12,991 nucleotides of DNA from an uncultured bacterium (GTDB lineage: Bacteria > Patescibacteriota > Dojkabacteria > SC72). The stretch lies in assembly GCA_937899155.1 (NCBI GenBank), contig CALDJM010000066.1, positions 1 to 12,991 on the forward strand, given 5' to 3'. The position numbers were made by a program, and so were the translations under genes. Below, one piece after another: positions 7,615 through 12,991 of this stretch (positions are counted from its first letter, which is position 1; each line of letters begins with the position of its first letter). The notes below the pieces were generated by a model. The model saw only the letters and a program-made list of their open reading frames with translations, searched no databases and was not told the DNA's origin.

Positions 7615-8022
7615 TTACAGATTCTCCAAAAGAAATTCCAAAGGAGAACCATCTCTTCCGTAACCTGTATTATCCGAATTAATTATGAAAAAGTATCTCT
7701 CTTTTGCTAAAAGTTTATCTAGAACAACCTTATGACTACTAGCTTTAGAAACATTCTCCGTATCCAAGCCTATCCTATTTAACTCTCCTCTATCCAATCC
7801 GTACTGAACAAAACCCATACACTTATCCTTTGTTAACCATGTAATTCTCACAGAAAAATCATCATCACCTCGTTGCACAAACAAATTATATGGAGTACAA
7901 CCCTGCTGTTTGGTAAAAAGAGTATCATAACTCTTAACATTACTCTTAAAAAACAAAAAAGCTGAAATAGAAACAACTACCAATGTTAAAGCTATAAATA
8001 AGCTAAATATCTTCTTTTTCAT
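7615..8022 (-). CDS. Small membrane-anchored fibronectin type III-like protein
   Basis: This 135-residue protein has a lysine-led N-terminal membrane span or signal anchor (about residues 4-25) and one beta-sandwich domain from about 43 to the end. The domain has the pattern of fibronectin type III or purple-acid-phosphatase N-terminal repeats: CTPYNLFV, RITWLTKDKC, GFVQYGL, SSHKVVLDKLLAKERYFFIINSD, then YGRDGSPLEF. C42 and C68 could pair. The start ATG lies 20 nt inside the upstream minus-strand gene, so the two are probably translated from one message. Its stop codon (7615-7617) directly abuts the stop of the plus-strand surface protein gene, leaving no room for a separate terminator. No enzyme domain is present; a binding or structural role at the cell surface is inferred. 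Confidence 0.82.
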   Translation of the reverse strand: MKKKIFSLFIALTLVVVSISAFLFFKSNVKSYDTLFTKQQGCTPYNLFVQRGDDDFSVRITWLTKDKCMGFVQYGLDRGELNRIGLDTENVSKASSHKVVLDKLLAKERYFFIINSDNTGYGRDGSPLEFLLENL

Positions 8023-8452
8023 TACTATCTACGACTAAAACAAAATTCTCCTGACTAGATGAATTATACCCATCAGAAACTCTAAGTACAAAACTAAAAC
8101 TCTCTCCAATACTCTCTATTGGAACAAAACCACTTACAACACCATCAGAAGTCAAAGAAAGCCAATCAGGGGCTTGTACAAGATCGAGAACTAACTCCTC
8201 TTCGTCACTATCATTATCCATAACTCTTGGCAGATACTCGTAAAATTCTCCTCCTACAACTGTCATCGGTGCTAAAGATAAAATCTTAGGAATAGCTGTT
8301 GGTTCAACAATCTCCTCAACCTCCTCCTCTTTAACTCCCAAAGTCTCTCCCCCCGTTTTCTTGTCAAGAAAAAGATAAACAACGGAAAAACTAAAAAGAA
8401 AAATCACAAAAAAAACACTCATCCATATCTTTGTTTTTCTACTCTGCTCCAT
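8003..8452 (-). CDS. Small membrane-anchored cadherin-like (He_PIG/CADG-type Ig fold) protein
   Basis: This 149-residue protein has a charged N-terminus, a membrane span at about 9-29, a short linker with ETLGV (36-40) and a run of Glu and Val, then one Ig-fold domain at about 57-143. The domain follows the putative-Ig/cadherin-like pattern: VVGGEFYEYLPRVMDND, DLVQAPDWLSLTSDG, VVSGFVP, and FVLRVSDGYNSSSQENFVL. The DND and VSDG segments are the usual calcium or turn positions of such repeats. It is the first gene of a two-gene minus-strand unit and overlaps the next by 20 nt. TATGCT boxes lie 6 and 11 nt before its ATG. It may act as a surface binding or assembly partner of the neighbouring Fn3-like and DUF11-like proteins; that is inference from context. 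Confidence 0.84.
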   Translation of the reverse strand: MEQSRKTKIWMSVFFVIFLFSFSVVYLFLDKKTGGETLGVKEEEVEEIVEPTAIPKILSLAPMTVVGGEFYEYLPRVMDNDSDEEELVLDLVQAPDWLSLTSDGVVSGFVPIESIGESFSFVLRVSDGYNSSSQENFVLVVDSNEKEDI

Positions 8453-8458
8453 ATTAAA

Positions 8459-8469
8459 AGCATAGCATA
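8459..8469 (-). promoter_or_regulatory. Putative -10 region of the minus-strand surface operon
   Basis: Read on the minus strand, TATGCTATGCT gives two overlapping TATGCT hexamers. The downstream one (8464-8459) ends six bases before the ATG at 8452, the same spacing as the alaS box, so this message may also be leaderless. The -35 candidate TTTGTA (8487-8482) lies 17 bases upstream of it, inside the palindrome, and matches TTGACA poorly. Confidence 0.4.
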
Positions 8470-8474
8470 AAAGC

Positions 8475-8492
8475 CAATGTTTACAAACATTG
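8475..8492. promoter_or_regulatory. Operator-like 18-bp palindrome in the divergent region
   Basis: CAATGTTT-AC-AAACATTG is a perfect 8-bp inverted repeat around a 2-bp centre. It covers the -35 element of rpsT (TTTACA, 8480-8485) and, on the other strand, the candidate -35 of the surface operon. Size, symmetry and position suit a dimeric DNA-binding regulator. A less specific reading is that two back-to-back -35 elements produce the symmetry. Confidence 0.45.
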
Positions 8493-8508
8493 ATATAATG
8501 TATATAAT
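8480..8508 (+). promoter_or_regulatory. Sigma-70-type promoter of rpsT
   Basis: TTTACA (8480-8485) and TATAAT (8503-8508) are separated by exactly 17 bases, the best -35/-10 pair in the window. The expected start near 8515 leaves a 5' leader of about 26 nt, almost all A and T and without a Shine-Dalgarno. A second TGATATAAT (8491-8499) lies just upstream and may be an alternative extended -10. Confidence 0.7.
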
Positions 8509-8540
8509 ACCTTGATTATTAAATAATACTTTAAATAAAA

Positions 8541-8837
8541 ATGCCAAATTTACAAGCATCAATAAAAGACCTAAGAGCCACTCAAAGGCGAACAGAAATC
8601 AACGACAGATTAAGAAATAGAATCAAAAAGGCAACAAAGAAACAAAATGCCTTAGTCAAAGATGGAAGCCTAGAGGAAGGTAAAAAGAACATAAAGCATG
8701 TATACAAAGTCATAGACAAAGCAGCTAAAAAACATGTCATTAAAAAAGGTAAGGCAGATAGGATTAAATCTAGACTTACCAAAAATTTAAACAAACTTGC
8801 CCAAGCTGATGTCAAAACTGCTAAGAAGGATTCTTAA
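8541..8837 (+). CDS. rpsT: 30S ribosomal protein bS20
   Basis: bS20 is a helical primary binder of 16S rRNA in the small subunit. The 98-residue, strongly basic, all-helical sequence fits the family: the MPNLQASIKDLR start, RRTEINDRLRNRIKKATKK in helix 1, a connecting segment, then the hallmark IDKAAKKHVIKKGKADRIKSRL and a C-terminal helix NLNKLAQA. Length is a little above the usual 85-90. The start codon follows an A/T-only leader without a Shine-Dalgarno. The gene has its own promoter across the divergent region and its 3' end overlaps the next reading frame by up to 29 nt. Its placement after holA and before lepA matches the Bacillus order. Confidence 0.94.
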   Translation: MPNLQASIKDLRATQRRTEINDRLRNRIKKATKKQNALVKDGSLEEGKKNIKHVYKVIDKAAKKHVIKKGKADRIKSRLTKNLNKLAQADVKTAKKDS

Positions 8838-9357
8838 AATTTCTGTTGCTCCTGCAGTTTTAATGATTGCAGGTAAGCTTCTAGGTATCATCATTGCTAA
8901 TGTTGTATACAACTTGGATTTTTTCATAGACAATCAGATACAAGGGATATTCTCAATTCAACTTTACTACACAAATCCATCTACAACCCTTTTGGTAAAC
9001 TCATACTCCAATCTCTTCCTTATTATTTGCCTTGCTATACCAACTATATATTTCATAATTAAAACCTCTGTATACCAATCAACTCTTCAAAATCCTAAAA
9101 CTATTGTGAAGATTACAAACTTTAATATTCTGAAATGGATAACAAAAGATGATACATCTTTTTTGAAAATATTTATCTGGTGTTCATTTCTTATAATTAC
9201 CTGCCTTGTTGTTGTTGCTCAAACAATACAGGGTATGACATATCAATGGATTGGAGTATTAGCAAGTGTATTAACAATCTTCTCAATTTGGGGCACTATA
9301 AAGACATACGAGTCGGAAATTGATAAGATATATCCAAGAGAAGATAAACTTTATTAG
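8809..9357 (+). CDS. Small multi-span membrane protein of unknown function
   Basis: From the ATG at 8809 the product has 182 residues and about four hydrophobic segments: near 10-34 (SVAPAVLMIAGKLLGIII), 64-90 (TTLLVNSYSNLFLIICL and on), 119-140 (IFIWCSFLIITCLVVVAQ), and 144-163 (YQWIGVLASVLTIFSIWG). The C-terminus is short and charged. I recognise no family motif. The start is uncertain: ATG at 8809 keeps a basic N-terminus before the first span and overlaps rpsT by 29 nt; TTG at 8797 is earlier; ATG at 8863 would avoid the overlap but cut into the first span. It probably rides on the rpsT transcript and is followed 14 nt later by another membrane-anchored protein, so the two may act together; that is inference. 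Confidence 0.72.
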   Translation: MSKLLRRILKISVAPAVLMIAGKLLGIIIANVVYNLDFFIDNQIQGIFSIQLYYTNPSTTLLVNSYSNLFLIICLAIPTIYFIIKTSVYQSTLQNPKTIVKITNFNILKWITKDDTSFLKIFIWCSFLIITCLVVVAQTIQGMTYQWIGVLASVLTIFSIWGTIKTYESEIDKIYPREDKLY

Positions 9358-9371
9358 TACTGTTTTAATAT

Positions 9372-9920
9372 ATGGCTAAGAAGAATTTACTACCACAACT
9401 ATTAGAACCTATTGCTATTGTAGTACTTTTAGCTCTCTTTATAATTCCTACACTTACCATAATCAATCTCTCCCCTATTACACAAGAGAGTAAGAATCGT
9501 GATGTCTTGGGTGTTAGTAGTGATCAAACAACTCTAACAATTGACAAGGTTGGAGGTCAGCATAATATTTTTAAGAATGAAAAGTTAGAAAGAAATGAGT
9601 TTGGAGAGTATACATACAGTAGTACTGTGACCAAAAGAGATGGAAGAAAAGTATTTTCAAAACCTATCCTTGAGGTAAAGAATGATACTGGTATGAAAAG
9701 AAGTGTATTGTTGTATGGATATATTAATAATAGTAGGAATACAAACCTCTCTATAATGGTTGGTAAAGAAACATATGTTTTAAATGATAGTAATAATCAA
9801 TCATATACTAGAGAGATTACTGTAGAACCTGGAGAGAAGAAGACATTGTACCTAGAAATAAAGAACGAAGAGAAAGTGTATTTCGATCAGGAATTTGTTT
9901 TAGATATTACTTTTGAGTAG
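9372..9920 (+). CDS. Membrane-anchored extracytoplasmic beta-rich protein of unknown function
   Basis: This 182-residue protein has a basic N-terminus, one membrane span at about 13-33, a short linker containing DVLGVSS (44-50), and a beta-rich, soluble C-terminal part of about 130 residues. That part alternates strand-like segments and turns (EYTYSSTVTKRDGRKVF, KRSVLLYGYINNS, REITVEPGEKKTLYLEIKN, FVLDITFE) and looks like a single Ig-like beta-sandwich. No catalytic motif or cysteine pair is visible and I do not recognise the family. It starts 14 nt after the multi-span membrane protein with no Shine-Dalgarno. It is G-rich and C-poor compared with the start of lepA downstream. The LGV motif after the span is shared with the minus-strand cadherin-like protein. 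Confidence 0.77.
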   Translation: MAKKNLLPQLLEPIAIVVLLALFIIPTLTIINLSPITQESKNRDVLGVSSDQTTLTIDKVGGQHNIFKNEKLERNEFGEYTYSSTVTKRDGRKVFSKPILEVKNDTGMKRSVLLYGYINNSRNTNLSIMVGKETYVLNDSNNQSYTREITVEPGEKKTLYLEIKNEEKVYFDQEFVLDITFE

Positions 9921-9939
9921 GTATTTCTATTATACCTAC
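9917..9939 (+). other. Perfect 8-bp hairpin between the membrane-protein unit and lepA
   Basis: GTAGGTAT (9917-9924) and ATACCTAC (9932-9939) pair perfectly around the 7-nt loop TTCTATT. The hairpin begins in the stop region of the upstream gene and ends 21 bases before the lepA -10 box. It is followed by A8, not a T run, so it is not a standard intrinsic terminator on the plus strand. A 3'-end stabiliser, a U-tract-free terminator, or a protein site are the options. Confidence 0.4.
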
Positions 9940-9957
9940 AAAAAAAACTCTTCTTTA

Positions 9958-9966
9958 GATATAATC
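9958..9966 (+). promoter_or_regulatory. -10 promoter box of lepA, predicting a leaderless mRNA
   Basis: GATATAATC contains a perfect TATAAT (9960-9965) whose last base is seven bases before the ATG at 9973. The start site is therefore expected at or beside the A of the ATG. A match to TTGACA 17 bases upstream is lacking (TACAAA at 9937-9942). The nine-base string is identical to those before alaS and recF, and it helps set the lepA start at 9973. Confidence 0.62.
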
Positions 9967-9972
9967 CTTCCT

Positions 9973-11796
9973 ATGTCTAATTCCACACCATTAGAAAAAA
10001 TTAGAAACTTCTCCATCATAGCCCATATAGACCATGGCAAATCTACACTTGCAGATAGAATCTTAGAAGCTACTCAGAATGAAAATATTGCTAGAAAGAA
10101 AAACAGTAGAGTATTAGACAAGTTAGATCTAGAGCAAGAAAAAGGTATTACTATTAAACTTCAAGCATGTAAAATGGCATGGAAAGATTACGAACTAAAC
10201 CTCATAGATACACCAGGTCATGTCGATTTCTCTTACGAAGTATCTAGATCTCTAGCTGCCTGCGAGGCTGCCCTACTCTTAGTTGATGCTAGTCAAGGAA
10301 TACAAGCACAAACAATATCGAATACTAGAAAAGCATTAGATTTAGGTTTAACATTAATACCTGTACTAAACAAGATAGATTTACCTAATGTAAATATTCA
10401 GGAAAGAGAGAAAGAAATTGAAGCATTACTCGGTTTTACCAAAGATGAAATTATTAAGGTTTCTGGAAAAACAGGTGAGGGTGTAGAAGATTTGTTAGAT
10501 AGAATAATAGAAGTAGCACCACCTCCCAAAGGAGATGTGAGTAAACCTCTAAAAGCTTTAGTTTTCGACTCATTCTATGATGAGCACAGAGGTGTTGTAA
10601 TAGCTATTAGAATTTTTGACGGGCAATATAAGTTTGTACCAGGCAAAGCTAAAGTTTTACACATGATACAAAGAGAACAATCTTTTAAACCTACTGAAAT
10701 AGGTATATTCAATCCTGATTTAGAAGAAATCGAAGAGCTGTCTACTGGTGAGGTTGGATATATTGCAACTGGTATGAAAGATATTAGTTTCTTTACGGTA
10801 GGAGATACTATTTCAGACCATGAAGACACCACTCCACTTGCAGGATACCAAGTTCCAAAACCTAATATGTTTGCAACATTCTTTCCAACAGATACTGATG
10901 ATTATGAAGATCTTAAAACAGCTTTAATTAAACTTTCTTTAAATGATGCTTCTTTAATCTTTACAGATCAAAGGTCTAATCTTCTAGGTTCTGGTTTTAG
11001 ATGTGGATTCTTAGGACTACTACATATGGAGATTATCCAAGAGAGACTGGAAAGGGAGTATGATATTGATTTAATTGTTACAGCCCCCACCGTTGAATAT
11101 CAGGTGACAAAAACAGATGGTGAGGAATTAGTAATACAGGCTCCTCATGAGTTACCTGACCCTGCTATGATACAAGAAATTCGAGAGCCTTGGGTAAGAG
11201 CAGAGATAATGACTCCTGAGAAGTATTTAGGTGATTTGATGAAATTATGCCAACTTAAAAGAGGTCAGTATGTTAATACAAAATATATTAATACAGATGG
11301 GGATATTGATATCAATGAAAGATATATTATATTAGAGTATGATATACCTTTAGTTTCTCTTATTTCGAATTTCTTTGATCAGATGAAGAATGTTTCGAGT
11401 GGTTATGCTTCTATGGAGTATGAATTTATTGATTATTTTCCATCAGATATTGTTAAAGTTTCTATACTTGTTAATCATGAGGAGGTGTCTGTTTTAGATT
11501 TTCTTGAGGTAAGAGAGAATACTAGGAGTAAGGCTGTGAAGCTCTTAGAGGTCATGAAGACAGTCATACCTAGACAGCAGTTCTCTATTCCCCTTCAAGC
11601 AGCTATTGGTTCTCAAATCATAGCTAGGGAGGATGTTAAGGCATTTAGAAAAGATGTTACTGCTAAGTTATATGGTGGTGATTATTCTAGAAAGAAGAAA
11701 TTACTAGAGAAACAGAAGAAAGGAAAAAAGAGATTAAAACAGATTGGACAGGTACATATCCCACAGGATGCATTTTTAGCTATTTTGAAGACTTAG
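9973..11796 (+). CDS. lepA: Elongation factor 4 (LepA), ribosome-associated GTPase
   Basis: LepA is a translational GTPase that binds ribosomes and affects elongation and 30S biogenesis. From ATG 9973 it has 607 residues, typical for the family. The G domain shows AHIDHGKST (17-25), the switch region LEQEKGITIK, DTPGH (79-83) and NKID (133-136). The EF-Tu domain 2-like part follows, then the EF-G-like domains III and V (SGFRCGFLGLLHMEIIQERLEREY), and the LepA-specific C-terminal domain ending in VHIPQDAFLAILK. The frame is open back to a TTG at 9913, but the 20 extra residues do not belong to the family, overlap the preceding gene, and lie across the -10 box. The first half of the gene is C-rich, the second strongly G-rich. 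Confidence 0.98.
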   Translation: MSNSTPLEKIRNFSIIAHIDHGKSTLADRILEATQNENIARKKNSRVLDKLDLEQEKGITIKLQACKMAWKDYELNLIDTPGHVDFSYEVSRSLAACEAALLLVDASQGIQAQTISNTRKALDLGLTLIPVLNKIDLPNVNIQEREKEIEALLGFTKDEIIKVSGKTGEGVEDLLDRIIEVAPPPKGDVSKPLKALVFDSFYDEHRGVVIAIRIFDGQYKFVPGKAKVLHMIQREQSFKPTEIGIFNPDLEEIEELSTGEVGYIATGMKDISFFTVGDTISDHEDTTPLAGYQVPKPNMFATFFPTDTDDYEDLKTALIKLSLNDASLIFTDQRSNLLGSGFRCGFLGLLHMEIIQERLEREYDIDLIVTAPTVEYQVTKTDGEELVIQAPHELPDPAMIQEIREPWVRAEIMTPEKYLGDLMKLCQLKRGQYVNTKYINTDGDIDINERYIILEYDIPLVSLISNFFDQMKNVSSGYASMEYEFIDYFPSDIVKVSILVNHEEVSVLDFLEVRENTRSKAVKLLEVMKTVIPRQQFSIPLQAAIGSQIIAREDVKAFRKDVTAKLYGGDYSRKKKLLEKQKKGKKRLKQIGQVHIPQDAFLAILKT

Positions 11797-11847
11797 TTAG
11801 ACATTAATTCTGAACTCATTTCCCATTCTACAAAAGCCCTTTTTTAA

Positions 11848-11856
11848 GATATAATC
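11848..11856 (+). promoter_or_regulatory. -10 promoter box of recF, predicting a leaderless mRNA
   Basis: GATATAATC with a perfect TATAAT (11850-11855) stands eight bases before the recF ATG at 11864. A second ATG at 11860 begins the out-of-frame triplet run ATG-CAT-GAT-TAG and overlaps the real start. The 67-nt lepA-recF spacer holds no obvious terminator, only a CCC followed by six Ts directly before this box. Confidence 0.6.
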
Positions 11857-11863
11857 AACATGC

Positions 11864-12907
11864 ATGATTAGAAAAATCAAACTAACAAACTTCAGAAAAT
11901 TCAAAAACTACGAAATAGATATTGAAAAAGACATAGTTGTCTTTCATGGTGATAATGCAGTTGGGAAAAGTACACTACTAGAAGCAATATATATACTAAC
12001 CAATGGCAAATCACCTTGGGCAAGCTCTGATGAATACATACACACTGAACAAAACTGTGATGATACATACTGCAGAGTTGAAATAACTGTAGAGGATGAT
12101 GAAGAGAAAACATATTCCTACTACAAAAGTACAAGTAGAAGAATATTAAAGATTAATGAAAAGAATGTTCCAGTTAAAAAGTTTTTTGAAGAAACAGCCT
12201 CAACAATCTTTAATCCTGAAAAGATTGAGATATTAATGATTTCTCCCAGCAGAAGAAGAGAGTTTTTAGATGAGGTAATATCAACTTTAGATTATGAATA
12301 TGTAGAAATATTAAAACAGTTTAGAAAGATATTAAGACAAAGGAATGCATATCTAAAAAAACTATCTAAACAATTCTATGAGAAAGGTATCATTGCTAGA
12401 AATGATCCACAGTTAAACTTCTGGACAAAAGAGTTTCTCAAGGTAGCAGAGAAGATTCAGGACATGAGAGAAACATTGGCACAAAGGATGAAGACGAAAG
12501 ATCTAAAGATTGAATATATTAAGTCCAATGGGGATGTTGCTCTTGAAGATGCTTTAGAGAATTCAAAGAAAAGAGATATTGCTACTGGACATACTAATGT
12601 TGGACCACATAGAGATGATTGGGAGTTAATTAATGGAAAGAATATTAAAAAGTTTGGTTCTAGAGGAGAGAAGAGATTGTCTATTGGAAAGTTGATATTT
12701 GAAGTACAGAAGATTATGAAAAAAGAGCTTGGATACTACCCTATTCTACTACTTGATGATATTGCTTCAGAGTTAGATAGAAAGAATACTGCAGAGATAT
12801 TTAAACCAGAGATATTAAATAAACAGCAGACATTCATTACAATTATTGATTACACGAATTTACCAAAAGGAGTATTGGAGAAAGCTCAGTTGGTTGATCT
12901 TAATTAA
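11864..12907 (+). CDS. recF: DNA replication and repair protein RecF
   Basis: RecF is an SMC-like ATPase that helps load RecA at single-strand gaps during recombinational repair. The 347-residue protein has the expected order: the opening IRKIKLTNFRKFKNYEI, Walker A GDNAVGKST (29-37), FNPEKIEILMISPSRRREFLDE (the RecF RR-FLD segment), a helical arm region (about 140-215), GHTNVGPHRDDW, the ABC signature SRGEKR (266-271), and Walker B LLLDDIASELD with D298 and D299. The order and the GPHRDD motif mark RecF and not RecN or a generic SMC. It is slightly short of the usual 360 or so. It is away from the classical dnaA-dnaN-recF-gyrB cluster, at least within this window. Its last 8 nt overlap the end of the convergent minus-strand gene. 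Confidence 0.94.
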   Translation: MIRKIKLTNFRKFKNYEIDIEKDIVVFHGDNAVGKSTLLEAIYILTNGKSPWASSDEYIHTEQNCDDTYCRVEITVEDDEEKTYSYYKSTSRRILKINEKNVPVKKFFEETASTIFNPEKIEILMISPSRRREFLDEVISTLDYEYVEILKQFRKILRQRNAYLKKLSKQFYEKGIIARNDPQLNFWTKEFLKVAEKIQDMRETLAQRMKTKDLKIEYIKSNGDVALEDALENSKKRDIATGHTNVGPHRDDWELINGKNIKKFGSRGEKRLSIGKLIFEVQKIMKKELGYYPILLLDDIASELDRKNTAEIFKPEILNKQQTFITIIDYTNLPKGVLEKAQLVDLN

Positions 12908-12991
12908 TTTCAGCAATCATAGCTTTTAGCTCTTCAGGAGATGTCTGTCTCTTTTTCTCTTCCTCTTCTTTTGTTAGAACTGAGGCCTCAG
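12900..12991 (-). CDS. C-terminal tail of an unidentified gene (partial)
   Basis: On the minus strand a frame is open from the window edge for 29 codons and stops with TAA at 12902-12900. The visible part has a run of Glu and Lys (TKEEEEKKRQ) followed by a helix-like end, SPEELKAMIAEIN. The stop overlaps the recF stop region by 8 nt in a convergent arrangement. Composition is that of a charged helical C-terminus. The product cannot be named. This frame is preferred because it is the only one that gives a credible protein end in the last 84 bases. Confidence 0.55.
   Translation of the reverse strand, partial: EASVLTKEEEEKKRQTSPEELKAMIAEIN

Noticed and set aside
8515..8527. ATTATT-A-AATAAT symmetry in the rpsT leader
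   Set aside because: It is A/T only with a one-base loop, so it cannot form a stable hairpin and is expected by chance in such sequence.
9913..9972. TTG start giving LepA 20 extra residues
   Set aside because: The extension overlaps the preceding gene, is not part of LepA, and contains the -10 box used to start at 9973.
11838..11847. Intrinsic terminator at the CCC-T6 before recF
   Set aside because: No stable stem precedes the T run; only a short AAAAG/CTTTT match with a 2-base loop is possible.
1..12991. CRISPR arrays, tRNA genes, insertion sequences, toxin-antitoxin or restriction genes
   Set aside because: No direct-repeat array, no cloverleaf with a CCA-type end, and no transposase, toxin or methylase motif was found on either strand; gaps between genes are below 90 bases.

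Overview
This window looks like housekeeping sequence from a low-G+C bacterium with a streamlined genome. The best guess is a Candidate Phyla Radiation (Patescibacteria) lineage of the Dojkabacteria/Katanobacteria/Microgenomates kind; the exact phylum is inferred and uncertain. Reasons: the short 595-residue alanyl-tRNA synthetase without a C-terminal C-Ala domain, the very compact layout with overlapping or abutting genes, the near absence of Shine-Dalgarno sequences, and several small membrane-anchored Ig-fold proteins. The genetic code appears standard: TGA ends alaS and tryptophan is TGG. No tRNA, rRNA, CRISPR array, insertion sequence or phage gene was seen.

Layout. After the tail of an unknown gene (2-67), alaS, ruvX and mltG overlap in a row (84-3315), followed at 12 nt by an LCP (LytR-CpsA-Psr) cell-wall gene and then holA, the DNA polymerase III delta subunit (to 5736). 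From 5824 to 8452 lies a surface-protein island: a large two-membrane-span protein with Ig-like and DUF11-like domains on the plus strand, and two small Ig-fold anchored proteins on the minus strand. The plus-strand and minus-strand genes meet tail to tail with no base between their stop codons. A short divergent region (8453-8540) with a perfect 8-bp inverted repeat separates the island from rpsT (ribosomal protein bS20). Then come two small membrane proteins, lepA (EF4), recF, and the tail of an unknown minus-strand gene.

How the genes fit together. Protein synthesis (alaS, rpsT, lepA), DNA replication/repair and RNA processing (holA, recF, ruvX) and the cell envelope (mltG, LCP, the surface proteins) are interleaved. 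The orders alaS-ruvX-mltG and holA-rpsT-lepA resemble those of Bacillus-type Firmicutes, with lineage-specific envelope genes placed between the conserved ones.

Most notable observations: (1) ruvX is split by a frameshift at an A7 run, separating its catalytic residues; (2) alaS, lepA and recF each carry the same GATATAATC box 5-7 nt before the ATG, which predicts leaderless transcripts; (3) an operator-like palindrome sits over the divergent promoters at rpsT; (4) G-versus-C composition swings strongly along the same strand. I found no convincing undescribed defence or mobile system.
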